Counted from the stretch's first letter, positions 17,309 to 27,135 are shown. The stretch: DNA of 64,000 nt from an uncultured Clostridia bacterium (GCA_947246685.1 CAMXSN010000003.1:62001-126000), one strand, 5' to 3'. Translations and numbers: made by a program. Notes: generated by a model not told the origin, from the letters alone.

Positions 17309-18787
17309 ATGTTAAATTATCAGGAAGAATACCAAAAAATAAAAAACGAATTTTGCGGAACTTGCGATCTCAGGACTATCGAATTGCAAATATCCGGCAA
17401 GAACGCTTGCTTTTTCTATATAGACGGCTATATAGACACCTTGCTTTTTGAAGACAACATTCTCAAACCGCTCAAAAAAATCCAAAATGCGGAAAAAATA
17501 AATCTGGCTCTGCTCTCCGAAAATACGATGTTTACCACTCCGATAGAAGAACTTCCGGAATTCGACAAAGCGATCTCCGAGATTGCGGCGGGAGAAATAG
17601 TTTTGCTCGCGGACGGAAGCGATACGTATTTTAGATACAGCGAGAAAAAGTATCAGTTGCGCGCCGTCACCGAACCGCCCGTATCCACCGTTTTGCGCGG
17701 TCCTCGCGAAGGATTTGTCGAAGATTTGAAGACCAACATGTTTATGATCCGAAGACGAGCCGCGAGTCCAAAACTCAAAATCGATTTGTTGAACGTAGGA
17801 AAATACACCCAGACCAAAATTGCAATGTGTTTTCTCGACGGCGTCGCAGACGGAGAAATAGTCGGCAAAATCAAACAGCAGATTCAGGAAATAAGCATCG
17901 ACGGCGTAATAGAATCGTCGTATATTGCCCGATATCTCGAAGAAAATAAATTCTCGCTGTTTTCTCAGGTCGGCGCAAGCGAAAAACCTGATACCGTCGT
18001 CGGCAAGATGCTCGAAGGCCGCGTAGCGATAATAGTCGACGGCTCGCCGTCGGTGCTCACGCTGCCTTTCCTAATGTATGAAAATTTCCAGATGAGCGAG
18101 GACTATTATATTAAGAGCTACCGCGCCACAATGGTGAGATTGATAAGACTGTTTGCCGTCATATTTTCTATCCTTATGCCGGGAATTTACGTCGCTCTGC
18201 AAGAACACCAGTATCAACTGTTCCCGATAAAATTTCTCGTATCAATACTCGGACCGATAACCAATATTCCGTTGTCTCCAACGCTTGAGATGCTATTGGT
18301 ACTTTGCATATTTGAAATACTCAACGAAACTTCCATACGAATGCCGAGATACGTGAGCATGGCGCTGTCAGTCGTAGGCGCGATAATCATCGGAGAAGCC
18401 GCGGTAAGCGCAGGGCTTTTCTCAATATCTTCCGTAATAATCGTGGCAGTGTCAACCGTGGGAATTTACAGCGTTCCCGACGAAATAAATTCGTCCAATC
18501 TGCTGAGATTGGGATTTGTGGCGATAGGCGGCGTGCTCGGACTTGCGGGACTGCTGCTCGGAAGCGTGGCGATAATCGGATATATGTGTTCCATAAACAG
18601 CTACGGCGTATCGTATATGTCGCCTTTCGCGCCGTCGATATTGCACGATTGGCAGGACGGTCCTATCAAAGCGCAATTGGAAGAATTTGCCGAAAGACCG
18701 TATGCGGTCCCGACGGCAAACCGCACCAGACAGAGATCCGAACTTGCCGAAAACAAACAAAACTGCGACGGACAGAGCGAGGAATGA
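17309..18787 (+). CDS. gerKA: Spore germinant receptor subunit A (GerA family)
   Basis: This 492-residue A subunit of a nutrient germinant receptor sits in the spore inner membrane and helps sense germinants. The N-terminal soluble half holds family motifs RGPREGFVEDLKTNMFMIRRR, IDGVIESSYI and VGKMLEGRVAIIVDGSPSVLTLPF. The C-terminal half has about five membrane helices (275-430), with PDEINSSNLLRLGF and YMSPFAPS near the end. The start at 17309 has no clear Shine-Dalgarno sequence. The B subunit gene follows after 10 bases and the C subunit overlaps it, so the receptor is one operon. Presence of the operon supports a spore-forming host. The specific germinant cannot be read from the sequence. 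Confidence 0.92.
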   Translation: MLNYQEEYQKIKNEFCGTCDLRTIELQISGKNACFFYIDGYIDTLLFEDNILKPLKKIQNAEKINLALLSENTMFTTPIEELPEFDKAISEIAAGEIVLLADGSDTYFRYSEKKYQLRAVTEPPVSTVLRGPREGFVEDLKTNMFMIRRRAASPKLKIDLLNVGKYTQTKIAMCFLDGVADGEIVGKIKQQIQEISIDGVIESSYIARYLEENKFSLFSQVGASEKPDTVVGKMLEGRVAIIVDGSPSVLTLPFLMYENFQMSEDYYIKSYRATMVRLIRLFAVIFSILMPGIYVALQEHQYQLFPIKFLVSILGPITNIPLSPTLEMLLVLCIFEILNETSIRMPRYVSMALSVVGAIIIGEAAVSAGLFSISSVIIVAVSTVGIYSVPDEINSSNLLRLGFVAIGGVLGLAGLLLGSVAIIGYMCSINSYGVSYMSPFAPSILHDWQDGPIKAQLEEFAERPYAVPTANRTRQRSELAENKQNCDGQSEE

Positions 18788-18797
18788 CGGAGGAAAT

Positions 18798-19937
18798 ATG
18801 AAAAGTATACCTGCAAACAAAATTTATCAGGAACAATATCTGTTGTTGGCGCTGATTTCTGTAATTACTCTCAAAGTAGTGATGCTGCCGCAATATCTCG
18901 TATCGACGGCAGGACACAACAGCTATCTGACAATGGCGTTTCTAATCGCCGTGGAAGCAATGATGATAGCCGTCGTATACGGTATAACAAAAAACTCGTC
19001 ATTGTTGGAACTCGATATACCCAAGTGGCTCAAAGGCGTATTTGCGGTGCTCGTATTCGCTTCCTCTGCGATTAAATGCACTGTGCTCGGCAGCGAAGGA
19101 GTCGCATATATTTCCACATCCCTATACGCCAACGTGACTTGGGCTTTTATAACGCTCGCGCTGATATTGGTCTGCTCTTATCTGGCGCATAAAGGCGCTA
19201 AAGTGCTGGGACGTACGTGCCAAATATTTTTCTGGATGATGCTTTTTGCTCTCGTATTTTACGTTACGTTTTCCAATTTCGATTTTGATACCATCAACCT
19301 CATGCCTTTTGAAGTGAACGCCGATCTTGCAGTCGCGGGAGACAAATATATAATGTGGTTCGGCGATTTTACTCCTCTGCTGTTTATGTCGGTATGTCCG
19401 TCTAGCAACAATAAAAAAAAGCGTCTTATGATATGGACGATAGCTACCGTAATAGCGCTTTTTGCATGCACGGTGGGGCTGATGATAGCTTTTATATGTA
19501 TCTTCGGAGAAAGCGGATCTCTTGTCGGAAACGCCTTTCTCACGGTATCGTCGCTCAACAAAATAGCGTATATGATAGGCTCTATGGATTTGCCTACCGT
19601 ATGCAGTTGGCTGTTTATGTTTGTCATCAAATTCTCATTGCTGCTATACGCAATGTCGGAATGCGCCAAGTTCTTCTTCGGCAATAAAGCGATCATAAGC
19701 GCCGTTTGCGGAATAATAGTCTACGTGATAATCGTATTCGGCATAGGCAATCTCAAAACGGATTTTAATCTAGCGACCGGATGGCTGAGATACTTTGTCC
19801 TTTTTGCGGAATTGGGCGTAGTCATAGCCGCTTATATTGCCATGCGGATAAGCAAAAGCAAAACATCCAAAAAATCGGCGGACGTTTGCGCCGCCCCGTC
19901 GGGAGGAACATGTGAAAAAATTCAAAATAATCAATAA
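18798..19937 (+). CDS. gerKB: Spore germinant receptor subunit B (GerB family)
   Basis: This 379-residue integral membrane protein of the APC transporter superfamily is the B subunit that binds germinant in known receptors. About ten hydrophobic helices span the whole length. ATG at 18798 is chosen because GGAGG lies 4 bases before it and the residues that follow (MKSIPANKIYQEQY) match the family start; a longer in-frame extension back to 18687 would overlap gerA and is basic and disordered. The last 25 bases overlap the gerC start. Confidence 0.9.
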   Translation: MKSIPANKIYQEQYLLLALISVITLKVVMLPQYLVSTAGHNSYLTMAFLIAVEAMMIAVVYGITKNSSLLELDIPKWLKGVFAVLVFASSAIKCTVLGSEGVAYISTSLYANVTWAFITLALILVCSYLAHKGAKVLGRTCQIFFWMMLFALVFYVTFSNFDFDTINLMPFEVNADLAVAGDKYIMWFGDFTPLLFMSVCPSSNNKKKRLMIWTIATVIALFACTVGLMIAFICIFGESGSLVGNAFLTVSSLNKIAYMIGSMDLPTVCSWLFMFVIKFSLLLYAMSECAKFFFGNKAIISAVCGIIVYVIIVFGIGNLKTDFNLATGWLRYFVLFAELGVVIAAYIAMRISKSKTSKKSADVCAAPSGGTCEKIQNNQ

Positions 19938-20970
19938 CAAATGGCTGGTAATAGTATTAATCGCGGCAGGTCTGCTCGTATTCTCGTTTTTGGACGAACA
20001 ACGCAGTATAGCAGGCAGATCTATAGTGCTCGCCGTAACGTTGGATAAGATGGGAAGCGAATACGAAATGGGCATTCAGGTGCTAAAAACAGATAAGAGC
20101 GAAAAGCAGGAATATATCAACTATTTCGACAAAGGCGAGAGCTTGAGCGACGTGATTGATAAGCTGAGTACCGATACGGGAGGAACAGTATCGCTGTGTC
20201 ACTCGCTGGTAATAATACTAAGCCAAAACGTGCTCGATAAAGACAACGACGTCGCAATGAAATATTTCTTCGAAAACGAAATCCTTTGCAACAACACCAT
20301 GGTAGTCACCGCTAAAGAATCGCCCAAAGAACTGCTGACTACAAAACTTTCCAACGGCATAGGCAGCGGCTACTACCTCGGACAAACGCTGAGAAAGATG
20401 GGCAAAGATTTCGGCATAATCCCTATGACGATAAAAGATTATTTTATGAACAGATTCCGCATAGGATCTTGCGTTTATCTTCCGTGCGTCGGCGTCGAAC
20501 AACAAGGAGAAACGTCGTATCTCAATATTTCCGAAAGCTACGTAGGCAACAACGAGAAGAGCGTAATTCTATCGGAAGAAGCAACCAAAGGATTGAGCAT
20601 TGTGCTCAACAGCATAGACAACGGCACTATACCTTACGTCGACGGCGAAATAATGGGAGAAATGGATATCGTGAAATGCTCTTCCAAACTCAAAATCGAA
20701 GGCGACGACAAGGCTCTTATTCAGGTAACCGCAACGCTTAAAAATTCCTCGGTAGTACCCAATAAAATCGACGAACAGCGCTGCAAAGAGTTTGCGGAAA
20801 AAAAGATAAAAGAGTACGTAGAAGCATGCTACGAACAATGCAAAGAACAAGGTCTTGACGTATTCTACGTCGGTCAGCACTGCTATGCCTACAAAAAGCC
20901 CATATGCGAAGATTCGGAGTATCTCGACAAAGTCGGTCTGGATATCAAATCAAAAATCAGTCTTAAATAA
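19912..20970 (+). CDS. gerKC: Spore germinant receptor subunit C (GerC family), no lipobox
   Basis: This 352-residue C subunit of the receptor starts at GTG 19912, with GGGAGG 5 bases upstream, inside the end of gerB. The segment RSIVLAVTLDKMGSEYEMGIQV matches the GerC N-terminal region, and the rest is a soluble alpha/beta protein. Normal GerC proteins are lipoproteins, but here the hydrophobic stretch (residues 10-24, LVIVLIAAGLLVFSF) contains no cysteine and is followed by LDEQRS. The protein must be held by an uncleaved membrane helix, or be released, rather than by diacylglycerol. Confidence 0.88.
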   Translation: MKKFKIINNKWLVIVLIAAGLLVFSFLDEQRSIAGRSIVLAVTLDKMGSEYEMGIQVLKTDKSEKQEYINYFDKGESLSDVIDKLSTDTGGTVSLCHSLVIILSQNVLDKDNDVAMKYFFENEILCNNTMVVTAKESPKELLTTKLSNGIGSGYYLGQTLRKMGKDFGIIPMTIKDYFMNRFRIGSCVYLPCVGVEQQGETSYLNISESYVGNNEKSVILSEEATKGLSIVLNSIDNGTIPYVDGEIMGEMDIVKCSSKLKIEGDDKALIQVTATLKNSSVVPNKIDEQRCKEFAEKKIKEYVEACYEQCKEQGLDVFYVGQHCYAYKKPICEDSEYLDKVGLDIKSKISLK

Positions 20971-20975
20971 AAATC

Positions 20976-20999
20976 AGACGGCAATTTGAATTGCCGTCT
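20976..20999. terminator. Bidirectional terminator between gerC and esterase
   Basis: A 9-bp stem (20976-20984 with 20991-20999) has a T-rich follow-on for the minus strand and only a weak one for the plus strand. It separates two convergent genes. Confidence 0.7.
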
Positions 21000-21013
21000 A
21001 TCGTAGTTAATCG

Positions 21014-21979
21014 TTAATCGAGCAAACATTTGCCCGAGCCTACGTCTTTGTTGCGCACTACACTCATAAGATATTTTTTCGCCTCGATATACATTGCTTT
21101 GGATTCCGACGCCTTATAGAAAAGATGAAAACAATGCAATCCCGGAAAGGTGCCGCAATATACGGTAGCATGTTTGCCGAGTTCGTCGAGTTTTTTGAGC
21201 AAAGCAATATGATGTTTGCCGACGAAAACGTCGTTTTTGCCGTATGATACGAACACTCTCTGAGGAAAATCTTCGTCGATCCAAGGAATCGTATATAGCA
21301 GATCTTTGTATTCGTATTCGTCAAGATTATCGTGCGGAACTCCCGTCATATCGGAAATAATGTCCAACGCCATAGGATTTTTATACAGATCGTCGAAATC
21401 GTATGCTCCGCAGTTGAGCAACGCCCCTTTGATTTGGAATTTGACAGGATCGCATCCTATTCTATCGAGAAATATCTTGTTGTGCAGAACGGCGCTGATT
21501 ATGCAGGCAAGCTGCCCGCCTGCCGAATCGCCCATAATAAATACGTTGTCCAGATCCAAATAATATGCGTCTGCATTGTTCTCCAACCATTGCATCGCCT
21601 TGAATATATGTCTCAGCGACTGATGATATCGGTATTTGGGGCTTAGACCGTAATTGATATTTATTACGCACATTCCCATATCGGCAAAAATCTTGCCCTG
21701 CGCCACTCTCCAACGCTTGTCGCCCGTCACCCAGCCGCCTCCGTGCACGTTTATCAAAGTCGGCATCTTGGAATTGACCACGAGCTCGGGATAAAAAATA
21801 TCCAATTTACATACGTCGGCTTCCTGCGGACAGTAGATAATATCGTTGATCTCGTGAATCTTGTTGCTGCTTTTGTACTTATTGGTAACAAAACTTTTAA
21901 CGCTGTCGTCGATATCAAATACAATTTTGGCAAGTTTTGACGTGCTTAATTTTTTCTTTCTTTCGCTGAGTTTAGACAT
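21014..21979 (-). CDS. Alpha/beta hydrolase (carboxylesterase-like)
   Basis: This 321-residue serine hydrolase of the hormone-sensitive-lipase/BD-FAE type has the oxyanion motif NVHGGGWVTG near residue 78, nucleophile elbow GDSAGGQ near 152 and a probable catalytic histidine in GLHCFHLF near 288; an aspartate in YGKNDVF fits the triad. There is no signal peptide, so it is cytoplasmic. Such enzymes remove acetyl or other acyl groups from sugars or small esters. The gene lies 15 bases after nagA with GGAGGG before its ATG, so the two form an operon, and deacetylation of an imported sugar is a reasonable guess at its role. Confidence 0.85.
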   Translation of the reverse strand: MSKLSERKKKLSTSKLAKIVFDIDDSVKSFVTNKYKSSNKIHEINDIIYCPQEADVCKLDIFYPELVVNSKMPTLINVHGGGWVTGDKRWRVAQGKIFADMGMCVININYGLSPKYRYHQSLRHIFKAMQWLENNADAYYLDLDNVFIMGDSAGGQLACIISAVLHNKIFLDRIGCDPVKFQIKGALLNCGAYDFDDLYKNPMALDIISDMTGVPHDNLDEYEYKDLLYTIPWIDEDFPQRVFVSYGKNDVFVGKHHIALLKKLDELGKHATVYCGTFPGLHCFHLFYKASESKAMYIEAKKYLMSVVRNKDVGSGKCLLD

Positions 21980-21994
21980 AACGTCCCTCCGAAT

Positions 21995-23158
21995 TCACAC
22001 AATTTTCAAAGCATCCTTATCTACTACCATTCCGCCCGCTACTGTCGCAAAAATCGAAGCGTCTTCATTGAGGATATTCATATCGCCGATCTTTCCCACT
22101 GCAAGATCTCCCAAGTCGCCGCGTCTGAGAAGCGCCGCGGGAACTTTGGTGCACATATCCACGCAATCTTCAATAGGCAAACCAAGTCGGAAAAGATTTT
22201 CTACCATTTTCCCTACCGCGGTAACAGAACCCGCGTAAGTATTGAGATTGGGAAGAATAGCTACTCCGTCGTCTATTCTTATCTTTTGTTTGCTTTCGCC
22301 GCTTCCGAGATAATAATCTCCCTCCGGCATACCCGCTACGCTCAAAGAATCGGAGACAAGACAAATCTTGTCTCTTCCTTTCAGTTTGTAGATCATCTTA
22401 AACAGCTCGTCGGGCACGTGTCTGTTGTCGGCAATTACCTCTACCGTAATACGGCTGTCGATCAGTCCCGTTTCCGTCAGTCCCAAATGTTTTTTGGGAG
22501 TTTCGCGTCTTGAAGGACGGGACGTGCAGTTGTACATATGAGTGACGCTGTCCGCGCCGTTCTCGACGCAGGCGTAGATTTCGTCGTCTATGCTCTCGTC
22601 ATGCCCCATAGAGATCTGTATCCCCGCGGCAAAGGCCGCTTTGCAAAATTCCGCCGCGCCTCCTAAATTAGGAGCGAGCGTTATTCTTTTGACGATATCT
22701 GCGTTATCCCACACAAAAGTCGAATTTTCCGCAGGGCTGATAAGCAGTTCGGGCGGATGCGCGCCCGCGCTTTTTCTAGCGAGATAAGGACCTTCCAAAT
22801 GCACTCCGAGTATACGCGAATATTTGCCGTCATACTTCCTGATGTTATCCAAGGCTCTGTTGATATCTGCCGGCGAAGCCGTCATAGTAGTCGGCACAAA
22901 AGACGTAGTGCCTGTGTATAGATGATAACGCGATACGGTGTCTATCGCTTCGCGGGTGTCCTCCATGCAGTCCTTTCCCCAGCCGCCGTGCGTATGAATA
23001 TCTATATATCCCGCGACGCACATTCTACCGTCAACGTCAAAGACGTCGCCCTCGCTCTGCGCCCCTATCGCGGCAATTACGCCGTCGCGTATGGTTACGT
23101 TGCCCTTCACAAATTTACCTTGCGTATACACTTTCGCATTCGTATAAGTTATCGTCAT
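21995..23158 (-). CDS. nagA: N-acetylglucosamine-6-phosphate deacetylase
   Basis: This 387-residue amidohydrolase removes acetate from GlcNAc-6-phosphate to give glucosamine-6-phosphate, feeding amino-sugar catabolism or cell-wall synthesis. The metal motif GYIDIHTHGGWG (near 50), the glutamate in GVHLEGPYLA, histidines in SMGHDES and VTHMYNC, and the catalytic aspartate in LVSDSLSVAG are all in place, and the length is normal. It is first in an operon with an esterase. A nagB gene for the next step is not in the window. Confidence 0.93.
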   Translation of the reverse strand: MTITYTNAKVYTQGKFVKGNVTIRDGVIAAIGAQSEGDVFDVDGRMCVAGYIDIHTHGGWGKDCMEDTREAIDTVSRYHLYTGTTSFVPTTMTASPADINRALDNIRKYDGKYSRILGVHLEGPYLARKSAGAHPPELLISPAENSTFVWDNADIVKRITLAPNLGGAAEFCKAAFAAGIQISMGHDESIDDEIYACVENGADSVTHMYNCTSRPSRRETPKKHLGLTETGLIDSRITVEVIADNRHVPDELFKMIYKLKGRDKICLVSDSLSVAGMPEGDYYLGSGESKQKIRIDDGVAILPNLNTYAGSVTAVGKMVENLFRLGLPIEDCVDMCTKVPAALLRRGDLGDLAVGKIGDMNILNEDASIFATVAGGMVVDKDALKIV

Positions 23159-23338
23159 CTATTGTCATTCTCCGAATTTTTAACCTGATTTAATTATATT
23201 ACCGAGAGCCGATTATGTCAATATTTTATTTTCGGGGCGCTTAGCGCCGCTTGTTAATTTATTTGCAACGGCAACCGCGCGCTTTAACCGACAGTTTGCT
23301 GATTTGTGTCTAATATTTGCAAAAAAATGTTTTCTCCC

Positions 23339-23367
23339 TTTACAAAATAAATTTTATATATTATACT
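23339..23367 (+). promoter_or_regulatory. Promoter of the lipoprotein gene
   Basis: TTTACA (23339-23344) and TATACT (23362-23367) are 17 bases apart, 32 bases before the ATG at 23400. Confidence 0.65.
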
Positions 23368-23399
23368 TGTTTTGGAATAAAAATAATAAGAGGTGAATT

Positions 23400-24890
23400 A
23401 TGAAATCTTTTAAGTCAAAAAAGACCAAAGCGATTCTCAGTTGCATAGCAGTCGTAATGATCGTCAGCGTGCTCTGCGTCTCTTTAGCAGCCTGCAAAGA
23501 CGTTGCGGATACCTCTCTCGGAGTATTCTTCGTGGGCGATTTCCAAAGAAACGTCACCGACGTTGCAGCCATTACCAAACAGGGCGAAAAAATATACAGT
23601 GTTGACGATATGCTTGCCGCTACCGGATATAAACTCGGCACCGACGACAAGGAAATAGCAGCCGCTATATATGCTCTCGCCGTAACCAACAACAACAATA
23701 TTACTCAGACAGGTTTCTACGTTCTGACCGACGCTTCCGTCAAGACCAAAGCAGCCGGCTACGGAAATATCGACGTAGGTATCAGAAGTACGTATTCGGC
23801 GTTTTCGGGTAAGAAAGGCAGTTTCTCGCAGACGGTTTCCGGCGTAACAAGACTTGACGCTTTGGGCGGCGTACTCGACGGTCTTAAAAGCAATTTCGGC
23901 TACAATATTCAAAGCTTCAGCAACGAAGACTTCCACGCAGACAGACGCGGACCCAACGGCGGCGCGGAATTTCTTGCTGCCGACGACCCCAATCTCTATA
24001 AATACATAATGGGCGCTAAAAACGACGATTTGACCAATCTTAGCAAGAGCAAGAAAAATCAGCCCGTCAACGCTAAAGCTAACGGATCGGATACCAACGC
24101 TGATCCCGCACTCCCGACATATGTGCAGGCTGCCGGCGCAAAATACGCAGACAACAGCACTCTCAAAGGCAAAGAACTGCCCTCTTTCAATCCTAACAGA
24201 TTGGCTTGGGAGCCGCTCAACAGATTGCCCGAGAGATATTGGGAAAAAGACAGTAAAGGCAACCGCACCGGTAAAATCATCGAAGATCACTCCGTAGTTG
24301 CCGGCACGAGATACAGCTACGGCACGTACGGCGCAGGTTTTGCGGTATACGATTTCAGCAGACCCGAATATCTTGCCGAAGACACAAAAGTAACTTACAG
24401 CAGCGATTTGGACTTGTATACAATCGAAGTCAAAGTTCTCGACGAATACGTTGACCAGGCGCTCGAATTTGCCGCAGGCGCTCTCATAAGAGATACGAAA
24501 GGTTATATTGCGCTCAAGAACGCTAAGTTCACCAAGACCGTCAACAAGATTGAAGTTTACGGCAACGGACTCATCAAATCCATGCAGAAAATCGATACTC
24601 TCGAATCAAAAGAGAGCTGCGAGCTAGTAGTAATACCGGGCAGATGTCCCAACGGCGGCTCTACTTCCAACGAAGCTACCACCGTATTCAGCTACTCCGA
24701 TTTCGACACCGATGCAGAAAGATTGGCTGCTCTCTACTGGCCGCAACTCGGCACAGACGAGTTCTGCAAAAACACCGGCCTAAGCAAATCGTTGAAACTT
24801 GACCTGTCGGGCTACGATAAAATAGGCGCTTTCAAACCGGAAGTAAACGTTGATCTTATGAACAAATTTACTCATATGTTCAAAAAATAA
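23400..24890 (+). CDS. Lipoprotein of unknown function
   Basis: This 496-residue protein has a signal peptide ending in SLAAC, putting the lipid-modified cysteine at residue 32. It should be anchored on the outer face of the membrane. I do not recognise the mature protein. It has an N-terminal region with a VAAITKQGEKIYSVDDMLAATG segment, a polar low-complexity linker (about 215-255), and a C-terminal beta-rich half with a stretch reading LVVIPGRCPNGG. It is transcribed alone from its own promoter, with AGAGGTG before the ATG and a terminator after, next to nagA (divergent) and nahK. A sugar-binding or substrate-capture role is possible from context only. Confidence 0.7.
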   Translation: MKSFKSKKTKAILSCIAVVMIVSVLCVSLAACKDVADTSLGVFFVGDFQRNVTDVAAITKQGEKIYSVDDMLAATGYKLGTDDKEIAAAIYALAVTNNNNITQTGFYVLTDASVKTKAAGYGNIDVGIRSTYSAFSGKKGSFSQTVSGVTRLDALGGVLDGLKSNFGYNIQSFSNEDFHADRRGPNGGAEFLAADDPNLYKYIMGAKNDDLTNLSKSKKNQPVNAKANGSDTNADPALPTYVQAAGAKYADNSTLKGKELPSFNPNRLAWEPLNRLPERYWEKDSKGNRTGKIIEDHSVVAGTRYSYGTYGAGFAVYDFSRPEYLAEDTKVTYSSDLDLYTIEVKVLDEYVDQALEFAAGALIRDTKGYIALKNAKFTKTVNKIEVYGNGLIKSMQKIDTLESKESCELVVIPGRCPNGGSTSNEATTVFSYSDFDTDAERLAALYWPQLGTDEFCKNTGLSKSLKLDLSGYDKIGAFKPEVNVDLMNKFTHMFKK

Positions 24891-24902
24891 AATCGCAAGA
24901 TT

Positions 24903-24934
24903 AATTACACACGGGGGCAATCCCGTGTGTAATT
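24903..24934 (+). terminator. Terminator of the lipoprotein gene
   Basis: A 13-bp perfect stem (24903-24915 with 24922-24934) with a 6-base loop lies 12 bases after the stop. The T tract is short. Confidence 0.7.
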
Positions 24935-25016
24935 TGCACTAAATTGAGATTTTTATGTCGCAATGCATTTGCACCATAAAAATCTTTATTTACATATATT
25001 ACAAGGATAACAATCA

Positions 25017-26102
25017 ATGAAAACTTTTGACGTAGCTTCTCAATTCGATTTCGTCGGCGCGATACAAAACATCGTGCCTTACGGAGAAGGACATATCAAC
25101 GATACTTTTCTAGTAACGATGAAAGATTCCTCGACAAGTTATATCCTTCAACGTCTGAACACGGGCATTTTCAAAAATTACCGCGGATTGATGGACAACA
25201 TAAGAAAAGTCACCCAAACACTTAAAAATATCGTCGTAAACGAAAACGGAGATCCTCTCAGAGAGTGTCTGACTTTGATTAATACCAAAACCGGCGAACC
25301 TTATCTTGTCGAAGGCACCAATTGCTGGCGAGCTTACGTCTTTGTCAAAGACACCTCGGTATATCAGATCATCGACTCGCCCGCTCTGTTTGAAAACACA
25401 GGAGAGGCATTCGGCAAATTTATTGCGAGACTGGACGGATTCGACGCCGCTCAACTGTGCGAGGTAATTCCTAATTTCCACAATACGGTAGACAGATACG
25501 ACAAGCTGATGACCGCCGTGGAAGAAAACAAAAGTGGAAGAAAACACAACGTCGAGAAAGAAATTGATTTTGTCGTAAAAAGAAAAGATATGCTCTCTTC
25601 GATAGTCACGGCGCTTGCCGACGGCGCAATTCCGCTGAGAGTCACCCACAACGACACGAAGATAAACAACGTGCTCATCGACAAGGCGACGGGCAAAGCA
25701 ATATGCATAATCGACCTCGACACGATCATGCCCGGCAGTCTGCTTTACGATTTCGGAGATTCTATACGCTCGGGATGCAACACTGCTTTGGAGGACGAAA
25801 AGGATCTGTCTAAGGTAGATTTCGATATAAATCTCTATAAAGCGTACTGCAAAGGATTCTTAAGAGGTATAGGCAGCAAGATAACGCGAAGCGAAATCGA
25901 AATGCTGCATTTGGGCGCGATAATAATCACTCTTGAATGCGGAATGAGATTCCTCACCGATTATCTGGACGGAGACACGTATTTCAAGACCGACTACCCC
26001 GATCATAATCTGGTAAGATGTCATACACAATTCAAACTTGTCGAACGCATGGAAGAGTTGAAAGACGAGATGATAGAAATTGCAAAAAACAGCATAATAT
26101 AA
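25017..26102 (+). CDS. nahK: N-acetylhexosamine 1-kinase-like phosphotransferase
   Basis: This 361-residue kinase of the APH/choline-kinase fold matches the NahK group, which phosphorylates GlcNAc or GalNAc at C1 with ATP in the salvage of lacto- and galacto-N-biose. The N-lobe has YGEGHINDTFLV and YILQRLN. The catalytic loop reads THNDTKINNVLID (near 210), and the metal-binding DLDT (near 231) is followed by PGSLLYDFGDSIR, all typical. The gene is 13 bases upstream of galE and in the same transcript as a capD-like gene, so sugar-1-phosphates would pass to UDP-sugar pools. No lacto-N-biose phosphorylase or uridylyltransferase is in the window. Confidence 0.85.
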   Translation: MKTFDVASQFDFVGAIQNIVPYGEGHINDTFLVTMKDSSTSYILQRLNTGIFKNYRGLMDNIRKVTQTLKNIVVNENGDPLRECLTLINTKTGEPYLVEGTNCWRAYVFVKDTSVYQIIDSPALFENTGEAFGKFIARLDGFDAAQLCEVIPNFHNTVDRYDKLMTAVEENKSGRKHNVEKEIDFVVKRKDMLSSIVTALADGAIPLRVTHNDTKINNVLIDKATGKAICIIDLDTIMPGSLLYDFGDSIRSGCNTALEDEKDLSKVDFDINLYKAYCKGFLRGIGSKITRSEIEMLHLGAIIITLECGMRFLTDYLDGDTYFKTDYPDHNLVRCHTQFKLVERMEELKDEMIEIAKNSII

Positions 26103-26115
26103 AAGGAGAACAACA

Positions 26116-27129
26116 ATGAGCGTATTAGTTACCGGCGGAGCCGGATATATAGGCAGTCATACAGTCATCGACCTGATCGAAAACGGATACGAACCCGTAA
26201 TCGTCGACAATCTTTGCAACAGCAAAAAGATAGCAGTCGAGAGAGTGGAAAAAATCGTAGGGAAAAAAATAAAGTTTTATCAATACGATTTGTGCGACAT
26301 AGAAAAACTCAGAGAGGTTTTCAAAAAAGAAAGTATTGACGCTTGCATTCATTTTGCAGGTCTCAAAGCCGTCGGCGAATCCTGTCAAAAGCCTTTGGAA
26401 TATTATCAAAACAATCTCATAAGCACGCTCAATCTCGTGCAAGTGATGAAAGAATACGGATGTAAGAATCTTGTATTCTCTTCGTCTGCGACGGTATACG
26501 GACAGCCTAAGAGCGTCCCGATAAGAGAGGACTTCCCTCTTTCGACAACTAATCCTTACGGCACGACCAAACTCTATATCGAAGGAATATTAAAGGATAT
26601 ATATAAGGCGGACAATTCGTTTAATATCGCTCTTTTAAGATATTTCAATCCTATCGGAGCGCATAAGAGCGGACTTATAGGCGAAGATCCCAACGGTATA
26701 CCCAACAACCTTATGCCCTATATAACCCAGGTCGCTATCGGCAAACTCGCGCGTCTCAACGTATTCGGCGACGATTATCCCACTCACGACGGTACGGGCG
26801 TGAGAGACTATATTCACGTGCTGGATCTCGCTCACGGTCACATACTCGCGCTTAAAAAACTGTCGGAAAACTGCGGTATAGTCATATACAATCTCGGTAC
26901 CGGAAAAGGATACAGCGTGCTGGATATGGTAAAAGCGTTTGAAAAGGCCAGCGGCAGACCCGTGCCGTATGCAATAGCTCCCAGAAGAAGCGGAGATATC
27001 GCGGAATGTTATGCGTCTACGGAACTTGCAAAAAAAGAACTCGGTTTTGAAAGCAAGTACGATCTCAAAGATATGTGTGAAGACAGTTGGAGATGGCAGA
27101 GCCAAAACCCCAACGGATACGGAGAATAA
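26116..27129 (+). CDS. galE: UDP-glucose 4-epimerase
   Basis: This 337-residue short-chain dehydrogenase/reductase interconverts UDP-glucose and UDP-galactose, and often UDP-GlcNAc and UDP-GalNAc. The NAD-binding motif GGAGYIGSH is at residue 7, the catalytic serine/tyrosine/lysine are in SSSATVYG and NPYGTTK, and the C-terminal DGTGVRDYIHV and GTGKGYSVLDM are typical GalE segments. AAAGGAG precedes the ATG. It sits between nahK and a membrane dehydratase gene. Confidence 0.93.
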   Translation: MSVLVTGGAGYIGSHTVIDLIENGYEPVIVDNLCNSKKIAVERVEKIVGKKIKFYQYDLCDIEKLREVFKKESIDACIHFAGLKAVGESCQKPLEYYQNNLISTLNLVQVMKEYGCKNLVFSSSATVYGQPKSVPIREDFPLSTTNPYGTTKLYIEGILKDIYKADNSFNIALLRYFNPIGAHKSGLIGEDPNGIPNNLMPYITQVAIGKLARLNVFGDDYPTHDGTGVRDYIHVLDLAHGHILALKKLSENCGIVIYNLGTGKGYSVLDMVKAFEKASGRPVPYAIAPRRSGDIAECYASTELAKKELGFESKYDLKDMCEDSWRWQSQNPNGYGE

Positions 27130-27135
27130 TGTAAA

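Noticed and set aside
18687..18797. Longer gerB start
   Set aside because: The extension overlaps the end of gerA, is basic and disordered, and the internal ATG has an excellent ribosome site.
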